Shown piece by piece: positions 1-25,073 of a DNA stretch of 64,000 nt. The notes beneath the pieces were generated by a model. That model was not told the DNA's origin. It saw only the letters and a list, made by a program, of their open reading frames with translations, and did not search any database. Each line of letters opens with the position of its first letter. Position 1 is the first letter of the stretch. This stretch comes from Auanema rhodensis. Taxonomy: Eukaryota; Nematoda; Chromadorea; Rhabditida; Rhabditidae. Location: the NCBI GenBank assembly GCA_964057225.1, contig OZ059897.1:8308001-8372000 (forward strand). Reading direction: 5' to 3'. The translations under genes were made by a program, and so were the position numbers.

Positions 1-1619
1 CTCTCTCTCTATCACCCTCTCCCTTTCTATGTACTCTATTACTGCCTTCATTTTTCCTCTAATTCTCGTCTATCCCTTCTCTCGTTTTTCTCTATTTCTT
101 TATGCCTCTCTCAATTTAACGTTATTTAGCTTAATCTCTCACTTCCCTCCCTCTATATATATATCCTGTTGTAGTAGTTTATCCGTTTTTCATATTATCA
201 AATAAATATGTATATTCATATATATTTATGTGAAATTATCAATGTTATATCAAAAGTTCTTGATTATTAGCTTAATATCAGCTTAAAGGAGAATTATATA
301 GAGAGATGGATAGAGAGACAGAGAAAAGTACTCAACTATCATCAGTATTGAGAATTTTGTGGAAAAAACAAAACAAGTGATTCTCGTCATGCTTTTGCAA
401 AGAGTTAAGAATAAGCTGAAATGGAGGAATTGAAGAAAAAACAGAAGAAGAAGAAGAAGAAGCAAGAGGATAAGGAGGAGTAGGTGGAGAAGTAGGAGGA
501 GGAGAAGAAGAAGTAGTAGTAGTAGAATGTAGAGAATCAGATAATTCATTTAAGTGTTTGGAATATTTGGTATTTTGTAATAGTTTAATAACAATAATAC
601 TAGACTGAGAAAAGCCAAAAAATAGAAAAAAAAAGAAGAAATAGAAACAGAAGCAAAAGCTGACGTGGTCGTATTACGTCGTCGGATATGAGTAGTAGAG
701 TAAGAGAATAGAAGCCAGTTCATCTTCATCTGACTTTTCCACTTAAATTGTATTAGCAATTCTGAGTTCAGTTTCAAATTATCTTATGAGTAATAGGAAA
801 AGAATAAAGAATTGAATGTGGATATATACATCTATCTATACTAATATACATATACGTTGATGTATAATGAATAACTATATATGTACATATATGTTCTTAA
901 CTATATGAGTTTTGGACATCGTTTCAACAGCCTTACAAGCCTTATATGTAGATACATAACTTACAAACTACTTACTAACTACATACATGTTATATTAACT
1001 GAAGCAAAAAAAATTATGAAGGGGGGGGGGAGAGAAAGTACATTTTCATATATACTATATACTATGTGTATAGTTAAATTAGTTTTATATATTATTAGAA
1101 TATCAATCCGCTTACTCTATAAGCTTTAATCAAACTTTTCGCTTCAGCCAACAACCTTTCCATCAAGCTTCTCAATTTCATTAAAAATTTTTTTAAAACA
1201 CAAAAATTGAAAAACTTCTCAAATACATACATATAATGACTTTCGCATCACGACGACAACGAAGATGATGATGATGATTCTCAAAATTTTCTAAAAAGAT
1301 GAAGACGTATCTTGCAACTTGCTTCCGACTTCGGTAGTCCGGTTTTGCTAACGACAATAGGCGGGACATACAGACATGTGCCGTCGACAGGTAACACATA
1401 TAAGGACGTTCACTCATCCGAAGTCTGATATAAATTTATTTTTAAAATTCTTCTTATCTCATCTACTTTCTCCCTCTCTTCCTCTCTCTCTCTCCCTCTC
1501 TCTACACTTCTTTATTCAATTTTTAATATTTGAAAGCTTTATAACAAATATTATAATTTATATTACATATAGTAAAACAATAACAATTTTATTTAATTTT
1601 CAAAGTTTAAGCATATGAA
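1..1619. other. Intergenic, low complexity
   Basis: No gene is supported here. The stretch is AT-rich with pyrimidine tracts at the left edge, GAA/GTA-rich purine runs around 430-530 that create spurious poly-leucine frames on the minus strand, and a run of ten G at 1021-1030. The last part is the upstream region of the ground-like gene. I saw no convincing TATA box or trans-splice acceptor directly before its ATG at 1620. Confidence 0.6.
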
Positions 1620-3755
1620 ATGATATCTCGATTACTGCTTATAAGCCTACTATCACTTATCTATGTTACCATATTCGTTGAAGCTCAGGTAAATTATACA
1701 ATTTTATATATTCGTAATACATTAATAAGAAAGAAAAAAAAGTTTTTTAATTCATTAAGAACATTATTACCATCTAAAATTAATTCAAAGCCTATAATTA
1801 TATGTATATAGTTAATAATATGCATCATCTTATACACTTAATATAGTATATATTATTATTATTATTAGTATTTGAATATTTATTTTATATTTGAATATTT
1901 GTCTTCTTTTTTTTTTATTAATTTTTAGTTCTTAAAGACTTTTTCAGCTTTTCTATTCTCATATAATTAATTTCTCGTCTAATGCAAAATTTCATGTCAT
2001 CTATTATATTTATTCTTCATTAACATATATTAGAAATCTATCTCACGTGCTCTACGTGAACATTTCATTTTTGATGAGAAATATGTGCAAAACGGTTGAT
2101 TTCAACATCATCTATTTGCTATTTTTTTCTATAAAAGATTAATGAACGAACAGTACGATGATTAATCAGATCACGGGCTTTTCATCGACTTCACTTTTTT
2201 GTTTCTGAAAAACGTTTATCTCTTAATTCTACCTCATTAAGATTACAGGCATTGTTCTATATTATACAAAAACAAATGATAATGAAATAATGAAGAGAAA
2301 ATATTCAGAAAAAATCCATAATTTAGACTTTAAATCATAGAAATTAGTGAAATAAACTAGTTTAGTTAGAGAGTTAAACATGAAGTTCAGGCTAGAAATC
2401 TTGTTTTCTAACAAATTTTTGAGCTTTTGTTTCTTTTCTTTTGTATTCCAAAAATAATTTTCTTTATAAATGAAATAGCATTTGGAGGTTGAAAGTTCAT
2501 TTAGATCTTGTTTGAATGGAATGCAAGTATCCCTTTTCTATCTTTGAACACACAAAAAGTATTAAAAAAAGTTTCATCTTGAAGATTGAAATATCCTACT
2601 TCCATCACAAGCTTAACTTCAAAATCTACTGAAATTCAATTTTTTTAATTCAAACACTTTTTTTAGGATTGCAATAGCTGTCCATATGCTTCTCCATTAG
2701 CCTACAGACAAGCTTCAGCAGTTTTTCCTCTGCCATCCGAACGATATGTGTTTGGTCGACCCCAACAGCCATACCATGCTGAAACATATCGACAACAGAT
2801 TCTAGTTCAACAGCCATCTATGTATATGAGTCAAGGATACGTAGTGCCTCAGCTATATGTTACGCCGCCACAACCAGCATACATTACTCCACCACCCATC
2901 TATGCCACACCACCACCAGTGTATGCTACTCCACCACCAACCTATCCAACCCCACCACCAACCTATCCAACCCCACCACCAACCTATCCAACCCCACCGC
3001 CAACCTATCCAACACCACCCCCAACTACAACACCTCCTCCACCAAAATGCTTCATTAATCAATATGGTAAAAGATATTTGATAGGAGTTGCATGAAGAAA
3101 TCTCTTGATAATTTAGGATACAAGTGTTGTTCTGTAGCTATGATGTCTGCTATGACTCAAATTATGAATAATCCTTCACATCGTCAAAAATGGAAGAACT
3201 GCAACATGATGAAGCAGGCAACAGATATGAAGGTTCTCAATAAACTTTTTTTGCTTCTCAGACACTTAGTCATGCTTTTGCCTCAAAGAAAGAAAACAAA
3301 TAACTGAAATCGTCTGAGTTCTCAATGACACGAATGATTTCATATACTTTCACTTTTTTGCAATTGTACATTTCAGAATGAGATGGAAGCCATGTTCGGA
3401 AGATCGTTTGAGTCTGTAATATCGCCTTCTGAAATCGTCAGTAAGAGCAGATGGATAGGAGAATTTATGTGTAAATCACGTTCACCAGACGGAAAGGTGG
3501 ATCTCCTTGACTTAAAATTGGCTGTTAAACGTTCTTTCACTCAAATATAAGCTTGCAACAAGATTCTGTCCCACAAAATCATTAAATCGTCTCCCAGATT
3601 CTTCATATAATTCACATCTGTAATTTCAGGTTATTCTGTTGTATGCACCTCCAAGCCAATATACCGTCGGACCAGGGCCTGCAAGACCATTAACAGAAGA
3701 AGAAATCTTAGCCAAAGGCTGGTCAGAAAAAGATCGAGAAGTGTCTGAGATATAG
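1620..3755 (+). CDS. Secreted ground-like domain protein with Pro-rich repeats
   Basis: Five coding exons: 1620-1688, 2667-3066, 3117-3232, 3377-3496, 3630-3755; 276 aa, all junctions in phase. Residues 1-23 are a clear signal peptide (hydrophobic core ISLLSLIYVTIFVEA). Residues about 24-150 hold a Cys pair (DCNSC) and a proline-rich tract with four TYPTPPP units flanked by degenerate YATPPP/YITPPP copies. From residue 151 the sequence reads CFINQYGYKCCS, continues with an FESVISPSEI segment near 206 and MCK at 226-228, and ends with ILLYAPP. This Cys layout and the FE-V-I-S...CK...YA-P pattern are those of the nematode ground-like domain found in hedgehog-related grd/grl proteins, thought to act at the apical extracellular matrix or cuticle. 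No Hog autoprocessing domain follows. Function beyond a secreted matrix or signalling role is inference. The frame breaks at 3093 unless the 50-base intron 3067-3116 is removed, and removing it restores the motif exactly. Confidence 0.88.
2883..3035 (+). repeat. Minisatellite coding for TYPTPPP units
   Basis: Within exon 2 of the ground-like gene a unit of about 21 bases (CCAACCTATCCAACCCCACC and variants) is repeated four times nearly perfectly, preceded by four diverged copies. It codes Tyr-Pro-Thr-Pro-Pro-Pro-Thr. Near-identical adjacent copies suggest recent expansion by slippage or unequal exchange. Confidence 0.85.
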
Positions 3756-3892
3756 TATAGAAGGTCTTATCTGCAGATTACAAGTTAATTCAGAGAATTG
3801 TTTGCAAAACATTGAGAAATTAGCTCATTATCTGTATATATTTGTAAAAATTGAGTATAATAATTGATTTTAATATCCAATATTATTTTGAA

Positions 3893-3898
3893 AATAAA
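3893..3898 (+). terminator. Poly(A) signal of the ground-like gene
   Basis: AATAAA lies 138 bases after the stop codon on the same strand, followed by a T-rich stretch. It is the first canonical hexamer downstream, so it probably marks the 3' end of the transcript. Confidence 0.6.
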
Positions 3899-5520
3899 AA
3901 GATTTATCGTCATTTACCCTTTTTTTCTCTTTCATTTTTAACCAAAAAAAAAAGTCTGTGTCAAACATGAAACAAAGCATTGCCTTGATATCGCAAAATT
4001 GTTCCGCAAATCAAATTAGACAACAAACTTATTCAAAATTCTAATTTAGAGCAAAAAAAACAGACAATCAAGCTCGTAAAATCTTCGTTACAACTATCTT
4101 GATTTTGAAAAAAAACGTTTGAAGCTTAGAAAAGACATTTTTATAAACTTTAATAATGACTGTTTAATGCGTTAATTCAATTAAATATATATGACATCAT
4201 AAAGATTTTCGATTCGGAGAAGAGATTAAGAGAAGGTCGAAGACGGAGACTCAATGATGATGATTCTTGCATATAAGCTTACGACTTTTATAGTTTCTTG
4301 CAGATTTGTGTGTTATAATGGAACTTTTTGTTGATAGCTGAGTACAAGGATAACATGCTTAGAAGAAACAAGTTTTCAAGTTTTAACAAATGTTTTAAAC
4401 ATTTATAAAAACTTGTTGAACCATAAAAATGGAATATTACAAGAAATCTTCAGAGTACAACAACAGGTAAGACATGATATAGCAAAACAATCTCCACGTT
4501 CTGGCTTCATTTCAGTAGTTGTAACCTCGCTAGTTGGTTGTTGGGAACGAATGACTGGAGTGCTACGAAGATATCCAATAATATGGAAAATCTCAACTAT
4601 ATGTTCACATAGTTAATATATAAAAACCTAATTTTATTTGAGTTTTTTTCAAACGAACGAAGATGACTTAACGTTTAAATAAAACTTCAAAACACAGATG
4701 TGAAAAGTTCAAAAGATTATTGATTAAAAAGGAAAATTTAAACATTTTTCTGTACTAATTGACTTATTTATAATAAAAATTTCAAAAAAATAATTTTTTT
4801 GAATATAAAAATTACTTAAAAAATAAAATACAAACTTGTCTGATTCTTTTTGAACTTCTAAAGCAGCTGAATCCAGTTAAATATTTGGATCTTTGTTTTT
4901 GTAGAATTTTGATCATCTGTCCCATTGATTTGATTAGGATCAGATAAATTAATAGCTACCATTTGAAATGAAAATTATTTAAGACTGAGGAATATCAAAG
5001 AAATCTGATAATTCTAACATCAACGTTGATATTTTTGTTTGAAATGAGAAAGCTTTTTGCATATATTCAAGTTGAGCTTCTTATAGTTAACATATATGTC
5101 AAGAAAAACTTGAACTTAAAGTATTACAAACAAACAGAAAGGGAAAGAGAGAGAGAGAGAGAGAAAGAGATCTTTTATCTTTTTTTGCGCCTTTCGTCAT
5201 TAATTCTAAAAATAGAAAATCATTTTAAGAAACATACGAATAAGTTCAAACTCTATACAAAAAAAATAATTTTGTATGACAATTTTTGATTTTATATGCA
5301 AGAGAGATAAAGAAAAACAAAAAAATGTCTAATTATGAAGAATTCATGCAAAAATTCAAAGAAAAATCTGCAGATATATGGTTGAAGAAAATAGTAAAGA
5401 CTTCCAGACGACGTCCTTCGCCTATACTATACATCTGCTGTGATTACGAGGGGACACATACTAAATATGTATATACAGTAAGAGCTTTGAGTTTGAGATT
5501 TGTTCCCAAAGCTTAGGTAG

Positions 5521-5524
<4 letters not shown>

Positions 5525-5606
<82 letters not shown>
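5525..5606. repeat. (CT)n microsatellite with (CTTT)n tail
   Basis: About 31 CT dinucleotides run into four to five CTTT tetranucleotides. It is intergenic. Confidence 0.95.
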
Positions 5607-6430
5607 ACATTGTAAATCTAATAAATTGTTCCGAACATTATGATATCAGACGGTATCTCATTGTTGGAATGTGACATGGCTGATTAATTACGAATCTGAA
5701 TGTAATTATCCAAATTCAAGAGTTTTGTGATGTTCATTAGGTTGATGAAAATCGACGAAGACCAGCGAAAGTATGGTGATAGTCATTGATTCCTTATGTT
5801 TTTTTCTTCTGTGTAAAGATTCTTGAGTTTTATTTTGCAGAAACTAGATGAAAGGATACAGAGAAATCAAAAGAACATGTATAAGCATATCTGCTAAAGA
5901 CTTCTTCATGATCTTTGTCATGACGCTTGCTAAATACATTCTATTTCTGATATTTCACTAATTATTTCTACGCAAACTGTCGTTCGTATTAACAATTAAA
6001 ATTCAAATAAAGCTTCTGAATTTCTTTGAAATCAAAAAGATTCTGTGGTTGAGTATTGAAAATCTAGAAAAGCTTTCATCAACGTATCTTCATTTTCAAT
6101 TCCTTTTTAAAGTGAAAAAAAAAGAATTTTTCAACAAAATATATATTTTGTAGCTTTATTGATGTTGCATCGGCATGAATACATCTGAAACATGTATCAA
6201 ACTGTCATGCATTTCCAATGATTTTCTGAGCTTCGAACTGAAATTACACGAATCTTAAGTCGAACGCCAAGTATAAAATTTTTTTAAAAATTGTCTTTTT
6301 TACCGAATTTCATACTTTACTTCCGCTTGGTGAGTGGTCTATTAAAGGAGAAAGACAGAGAGTAGAGAGAGAACGTTAGAAAGTAGTTGAAAGATTAAGA
6401 AAGTCGTCGATAACTGAAGAATTGAGTAGT

Positions 6431-6431
6431 G

Positions 6432-6495
<64 letters not shown>

Positions 6496-6586
6496 CAGAG
6501 ATACACAATACAGAATGTGTGAGAGGAAGAGTGAAAGCAGAAGAAGAAGAAGAAGAAGAAGAAGAAGAAGAAGAAGAAGAAGAAGA
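6431..6586. repeat. (GA)n followed by (GAA)n microsatellites
   Basis: A GA tract covers 6431-6493 and a GAA tract of about 15 units covers 6540-6586. Together they create spurious Glu/Arg-rich frames on the plus strand and Ser/Leu-rich frames on the minus strand. Confidence 0.95.
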
Positions 6587-7338
6587 GCTGACTAACATCT
6601 GCAGGACTGTAGCTCATGCTCCCGTCAACTTTCATCCGCCATTTTCGCCAAATACATGTTCATATTCTCGTAAGCATGAGCATTAGCAGCAAGTTTCACA
6701 ACTATTTTGAGCTTATCTCATTAATTATAGCTTGATCATGATCATGATGAACAGTGATACTATTTTTCCCTCCAAAAAAAAACAATATTTTTTGAAATAA
6801 AGTTAATTGTGACGACAACAAATATATTTTGTTTGTTCTATATAGAACTTTTTTCTTACTATATCTCCATAGTAATAGACTTATGGATGCTGTATCTATC
6901 TATATGTATTTTATTGATAAAAATATTTTTAATATATAGATACTTTCATCATTTTCTAATCTTCAAATTCTATTTTATATATATTTATTATTCTTTTTTT
7001 TACAGAATATATATTTTTCTTTCTTTTTTTTCTTTTTAAAAGAGTAAAAAACACACAAAAATCGTTTTTGTTTCCCTTTTTGCTATTCAAACTCACCAAA
7101 TTATTCATAATTCCTTCCGGAGGGAGGTGTGTGGTTGTTGCTGAAGAAAATAATTATAGTACTCCTAGTTCTAGTTCGACGTTTTGCTCTCGGCTATCTC
7201 ATCTTCTTCATCGTCCGTCAGCTTCAATCGTCATCGTCGTCCACGTCATGACATCAGAATAAGTATTATTATTTGGTTTCATCTCCTTGAATTTCATTTT
7301 TTTCTTTTTTATATTATATATTATAGTTAAATATATGT

Positions 7339-7388
7339 TATATATATATATATATATATATATACATACATATATATATATATATATG
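7339..7388. repeat. (AT)n microsatellite
   Basis: TA dinucleotides with two short interruptions. It is intergenic. Confidence 0.9.
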
Positions 7389-8278
7389 TTGTCGTTTTGT
7401 TCAGCAAGATCAGGTTGATATTCAACCTGCTTTTGAGAAAAAGCTGAAAAAAAAATAGTCTGATTGAATATAAAGAAATCTTTTGCTTCTTTTATTTTTA
7501 TTATAAATTGACGAATTCAAATATTTATTCATCGAAATAAAAACATTATTTTTCAATTTATAATCAAGCTTTATGTGAATATTCTTATTTTTACCTTTTC
7601 TCCACTTTTTGTTTTCAAATAATTCTGGCGTTGCACAGTCATTTAGCAGATTTTCACATTCAATTTCATTTTCTTCTTTATTTTAAAAGTGATTTTGAAA
7701 TGTTCTTTTCTAGGGATGTCGTTTCGTTATTCCGTCGGGCAATTGCCTTACCTATGGTTATGTCGTCGCCATGGAAACGATTTCCATATCAGACCTCCCT
7801 CAACCTTCTCACCCACCTCTTGCCAAATCTTTTCATTTATCAAAAAGAAAATGTTCCATAATAAATTATCAAAATTCAAAAAATAAAATAAAAAAAACAT
7901 TTCAATTTCCCATAATAATTAATCTTTTTGCATCATTGTCATCAATTTCGTTTGAAATATATTAGTAGTTCAGCCAGAAATCATGTTTCCAATTGACAGA
8001 ACTTACTAACGACCAAATAGTTTCCTTCAATTTCGTTCTCTTAAAATCATTTTTCAGGTTAAAGATTGAATATGGAATAGAAAAAAGAAATATATTCACT
8101 TACTACAATGTTATTTTCAATTAAACTTGATCCTATTAAACTATCGTTATCCAATTATGGCATCATATCATCTGATCATTGATATTAAGTTTTAGTAAAA
8201 AGCTGTAGAAGCCTCTGCTTCAGCTTTTTTTTCTCATTTGATTATTGTTTCTTCACTCTCTCTATCTCTCTTTTCTCC

Positions 8279-8280
<2 letters not shown>

Positions 8281-8320
<40 letters not shown>
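8281..8320. repeat. (CT)n microsatellite
   Basis: About 20 CT units in intergenic DNA upstream of the ARMC9-like gene. Confidence 0.95.
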
Positions 8321-8323
<3 letters not shown>

Positions 8324-9260
8324 TGTATTTATCTCAATATTTTTATTTATTTTCTTATTCTCTCAAAAATCAAATGAATGTTTTTTTACAATAGCATATA
8401 AGCTGTTAGAAGTAGAAGTTGCAATGTTCATTTCTTCTCAAAATATCGACATCATATCATATCATATTCAATTTTCTTTTTCAAATTTTCAATATTCAAT
8501 CATATATCAGTTATATTCAATTGAATATTATCTATTATTCAAACATTTTCACTAATCTATGTGAATCCGTGATTCCAACTTGTGGTAACACAGTGAAACA
8601 GCATTAACTGAATTCTTTAAACGAAATGATCTTGTGTTAGTTTGCTCATGATTTCTTTCATATTTCATATAGATTCAATTTGCACATATTGAACTACAAT
8701 ATTGTGTCTTTGAGCTACTCTAACCGTTTCAAATTCATATTTTTACATGTTAAATTGTTATTTTTCTCTATTTAAGCATAAGAAAACATTGACTGAATGC
8801 TAAATTTCCTTTATTAAAAGAGTTTCTACATACATATCTTTTCCTATTCACCTCTCTTATTTTCTCTTTCTCTCTCTTTGCCTCTTTATGTTCCTTCTCC
8901 CAACAACGACTATTATCCATTCTCGCAATACTTCATACATCTGTATGGAGCAATTAACTTATATAAAGCCAACAGCTTGTACTTTTTACTTTTCTCAATC
9001 AAATTCAGAATTTTGTTGGCTTTCTCATCGTTTACCTGTTCATATTTACCAAATTTTCCCATTCAGCTTTCTGTTATGCTTCCTCCTTCAGCTCATTACC
9101 TTCTTTGAGAATATTCATTAACAAGATCTACCTACTGATCTTGATGGCGTGAAAGCACATCATGAAGCTATTCAAGTTGAAGTTCTTGATTTTATGTTTT
9201 CCGTACTTATTTCAAATTATTTCTATATATAATTTCATAATTCATTCATCTTTATATATT

Positions 9261-9271
9261 ATTTTTCAGGA
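9261..9271 (+). promoter_or_regulatory. Possible trans-splice acceptor before the ARMC9-like ATG
   Basis: ATTTTTCAG ends at 9269 and the start ATG is at 9272. No upstream exon with a matching donor was found. A strong acceptor two bases before an ATG is typical of spliced-leader addition in nematodes. The alternative is a cis-intron joining an unseen upstream exon, which could carry the missing LisH domain. Confidence 0.45.
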
Positions 9272-21488
<12,217 letters not shown>

Positions 21489-21734
21489 GATTTGTTGTTG
21501 AATCCGGTGCTCAAACTAAAAAGGGAACATATATTGAATGCCAGTTAACTCAGGAACTGTTGGACCTTACTATGCTGATTATTCAATTTCGTTTGTACAT
21601 ATTGTTTCAAACTTGTTTAACCTACCTCAAACTGTATAGTATTCAAACTGAATATCTTCAGAATCGCTTGGGCCATATTGGTGCCTTATCCATAAAGAAA
21701 TTATTTTGAACAAAAGAAAAAGAAAATATTATAA

Positions 21735-21740
21735 AATAAA
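21735..21740 (+). terminator. Poly(A) signal of the ARMC9-like gene
   Basis: AATAAA is 246 bases after the stop and just before the stop codon of the convergent ABC transporter at 21754. The two 3' ends therefore abut or overlap. Confidence 0.55.
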
Positions 21741-21753
21741 GATTCATTTTGAA

Positions 21754-24554
21754 TCATCGTGCTCTTATACATAGAGCTATAAATCCAATCATTCGAAATA
21801 ACACACTAAAAAAAGATAAAAGTAACAGATTAGGTGCAATTGCTCCATCCATGCCACGTCGAAACAGTATATCTGTAGGTATTTTAAAAATGAAACTATA
21901 TCAATCTCAAGTTTTCAGAGTACCTTGGCCATTTTCCCCAGGGCAATAAACAGTATTAGTTCCATTAGATAATAGTCCCGTACATCCTTCAATGTATTTG
22001 ATCTGAAAACATGATATTTGCAAAGATAACTGGTTGAAAAACTAACCTCTTTCCATTGATTCACTTCCAAGGCTTCAAATCCATATCGAAACCAAGAAAA
22101 ATATGAGAAAACTCGAAGATATGATGGAATACTATGAAAATTAATGTAATATCCACCAAATGTTAGCATAGGTAAGACTAATATTGGCAAATATGTAACG
22201 GCTGTGCCTTCTTCACCAAATATCGCAGCTCCAGCATAAGCTGTAAAATTATAAAATCTATATAGTTGTACAAATTTTTTTCCCAAAATGATACAACTCA
22301 GTGAACCAGGACATACTTACCAACAGATACAGCATTCTGAGTAAGTAGCATACATACAAGAGCAAATATCAGAAACTTACTACATGATACAACCAAGCCT
22401 ATTATTTAATATTGAATAAGTTATCAAAATTGTTTTAAAACTACACCTGTTGTCCAATAAACGATGACGGAATAAACCAATGGTAGTACAGCATATTGAG
22501 GTAACTAAAAGGATGAAATATAAATTTGAATATATGAAACTTTTATACTTCAGCCAATGATTTAGCAAGATAATAGCTTCCAACAGAATAAATTCGACTT
22601 TTATGCTCACGTAAGAATACTGGCAATTCACTTGTGATTACCTGTATCAATGAAATTAATATTTTTAAAATATTTTTCTGAATTAATACATTAATTGAAG
22701 GAAACAGAAAGAGGAAATTCATATCTCTTGCAGCATTATATAAAATTCCTTCCATGTTCTTTACCGTAGGACCAAATACTGGTGTTCGGAAGTTAACGAC
22801 TGCAATTACGCAAGCAGTAAGCTAAAAATAAACTAAAATTTCAAATCAGCAAAAAAACAAAAATAAAACTTACAACAACTTGAATGAATCTAACTTTTAA
22901 TAATAATGGATCACGCACAGTTGTGAGAAAAGCCCGCTGTAGCAGAACATATAACTGAACCCAAAATGAAGCCACATATCTGAATATCGTAAGTAATCTA
23001 ATGGCTGGAAATCAAATTTCAATACTTTATGGAAACATCTGCAACAGTTTTTTCTCCAGATTCAATATTTCTTTGCTCCTCAACAGCTTTTATCATTTTG
23101 TGACCGTATTCACTAGCTTCATAATGATTTCGAATTAGCTGTATAAGAAGAAGTGTTATCAAATTCTGATATAAGAATGAAAAGATAGACGATACCTCAA
23201 TTTGTTTTAAATCTTTATCAGCTGTTTCACTGGATATCGAAAGTTTAGCTATAAAATGATCTGCAGGATTGTATGATTCGGGTACTCGTAGATGTTCAAC
23301 ATTCAAGCTATAATATTATTGTTGTTTATCTTTTATGAAATATCAAACCTATCGAAAAATCTACAAATTTGAGAGACAGGTCCATGATAGGCAGTCTTAC
23401 CATTTGCCATGAAGCATACTCTTTAATAAAATAATAAATAATTGCAAAAGACATATTTTTATGTAAAAATATACTTGTTAAACATCTTAAATACTGTACT
23501 ACTAGGTTGATGTATAACAGTAACAATAGTTTTTCCTTTTTCTGCCATTAGCTTCAATGCACTTACAACCTTAATAATGAAGCAGATTTAAAGGAAAAAA
23601 CTTCAAATCAAACCTGGCCAGCCATAAAAGCATCTAGGCCACTTGTAGGTTCATCGCAGAACATGATGGATGGATCAGTCAGTGCCTAGAAATGTTCATC
23701 ATAATAATGATCAACTATTAACTGCTTTACTTCACAGGCAAATGATAATCTTTTTTTCTCTCCTATTGATATTCCCTTAGTTCTATTAGGTATACCAATA
23801 AGTGTATTCTAAAACATGTTAATTATAAAATTAATATTAATAGCAAGACTACCTGACAGTCTACTAAATTCATTTCTGATAAAACTTGATTAACTTTGCG
23901 CATTTTTTGAACAGTTGAATACTGCCTTCCCATACGTAGCAAAGCCTTTAATTAGTTTAAATAACTCGAACATTCATAAAGAATAAAATCTTATAGTAAA
24001 TGTAAAGCGTACTGAATACGTTAGCTGCTCTCTGACGGTCAAAGTTCCACAGAATAAATCTTCTTGTTGCACATATGCCGAAATAGATCGCATCTGAGTT
24101 CTCGTTAATGTTTTTCCATTTACCAATACATTTCCTTGTTTCTAAATTGTATTATTAATGTCATTTTCTATGATTAGGTATTAACTTCAACTCCTTTTGT
24201 AGCTAAATGAGCTAAGACATTCATGAGGGTGGTTTTTCCTGCCCCACTTCCTCCCATTATAGCTAACACTTCACCAGGAAAAGCAATCCCAGATACTAAA
24301 ACATCAAGTTACATATTTCGCATCATAAACGTAATTTAGTAACCATTTTCAATTACTTGTTTTCTCGTATGACCTCTGTGTTGGCTTTGAAGAGGAACAG
24401 AAACGTATACATGATGCCATGAAAGAACTTTTCCTCCATTGTAAGATTGCTCAATTTGTAAATTTGTAACTGAATAAAACTTAACTTTATTAATTCTCAA
24501 GCTCGAATTATACATACCTTTCTTTAGTAAAGGCTCACTATCTTTGTCTGGCAT
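21754..24554 (-). CDS. ABCG/White-type ABC half transporter
   Basis: Nineteen exons, 631 aa, start ATG 24552-24554. Plus coordinates from the 5' end: 24518-24554, 24344-24469, 24186-24295, 24013-24141, 23853-23945, 23731-23808, 23614-23685, 23475-23569, 23349-23420, 23196-23307, 23026-23138, 22874-22979, 22690-22821, 22549-22641, 22447-22504, 22321-22398, 22047-22240, 21924-22002, 21754-21872. The nucleotide-binding domain comes first: Walker [10 protein letters not shown] (K75), Q-loop AYVQQEDLF, Walker [13 protein letters not shown] (D202, E203), H-loop VTVIHQPSS (H235). About six membrane segments follow with the family marks [29 protein letters not shown] and NQW, and a basic C-terminus (CIRAR). 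NBD-TMD order and length fit an ABCG half transporter that must dimerise; White relatives move small molecules or lipids. The signature motif is odd: ISIGE (178-182) where the family has SGGE, so the middle Gly is Ile. Substrate unknown. Confidence 0.93.
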
Positions 24555-25073
24555 GATTCAACCGATTTCACAAAAATGAAAAAAGAAATGAAAATTTCAC
24601 GTTAAAGTCCACGTGAAGACAGGCTCATGTGATTGTCATCATGCTGACACAAGCAAGTTTCGTCGGAGTTTAAACAAGAAAAGACTAGTAACAATTTATT
24701 TCATGACTTTATTGAGTACAAAAAACCAGTAGATTTTTAATGGAAGAACAACGTTTTAAGAAAAATCACAGAGCTTGAGACATAGTACAGAGTATAAGAG
24801 AATAGGTTCCATAGCCGAGATAATGTTTAGTTTGAAAAGACATTGCACAAAAGTGATCCATTAAACTAAAATGATGTCGCTTTTCAACTGAAATGCACTT
24901 TTGTCTGTCAATTATCGTTAAAAAAATATAACGAAAATTCCAAATCAATAAACAAAACACCAAAAAACTACACCTAAATATTAAATTAAATTACATTAAC
25001 TGTATGCAAACCAGCATAAACTAAAAACTATAAGTATTTAAATATTCGGGCATTAAATATTATTGAGACAAAG
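24555..25073 (-). other. Spacer between HYOU1-like and ABC transporter genes
   Basis: The two genes point the same way with 519 bases between the HYOU1-like stop and the transporter ATG. Two AATAAA hexamers on the minus strand (24708-24713 and 24695-24700) probably end the upstream transcript, leaving about 140 bases to the next ATG. A CCACGTG E-box-like word occurs near 24610. No trans-splice acceptor is evident directly before the transporter ATG. Confidence 0.5.

Larger units (their letters stand above)
3899..9271. other. Intergenic, microsatellite-rich, no supported gene
   Basis: I find no convincing gene in this 5.4 kb. It contains (CT)n, (GA)n, (GAA)n and (AT)n microsatellites. Short open frames at 4413-4616, 5325-5516 and 7068-7262 have no recognisable motif and no coherent splice partners. 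The frame starting at ATG 5325 (MSNYEEFMQKF...) is the least repeat-driven and could be an exon fragment, but nothing confirms it. Exons for an ARMC9 N-terminus (LisH domain) were looked for between about 6800 and 9270 and not found. Confidence 0.5.

Noticed and set aside
283-777. Minus-strand poly-leucine and Phe/Ser-rich open frames
   Set aside because: They are translations of GAA/GTA purine runs, with no splice context or motif.
3092-3307. Separate plus-strand frame starting ATG 3092
   Set aside because: It contains exon 3 of the ground-like gene; its beginning is intron sequence removed at 3067-3116.
4413-5516. Short plus-strand frames at 4413-4616 and 5286-5516
   Set aside because: No domain, no coherent exon partners and no clear upstream signals; kept only as a remark in the intergenic entry.
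7631-7965. Three overlapping plus-strand frames
   Set aside because: Mutually exclusive frames in AT/CT-rich DNA without motif or splice consistency.
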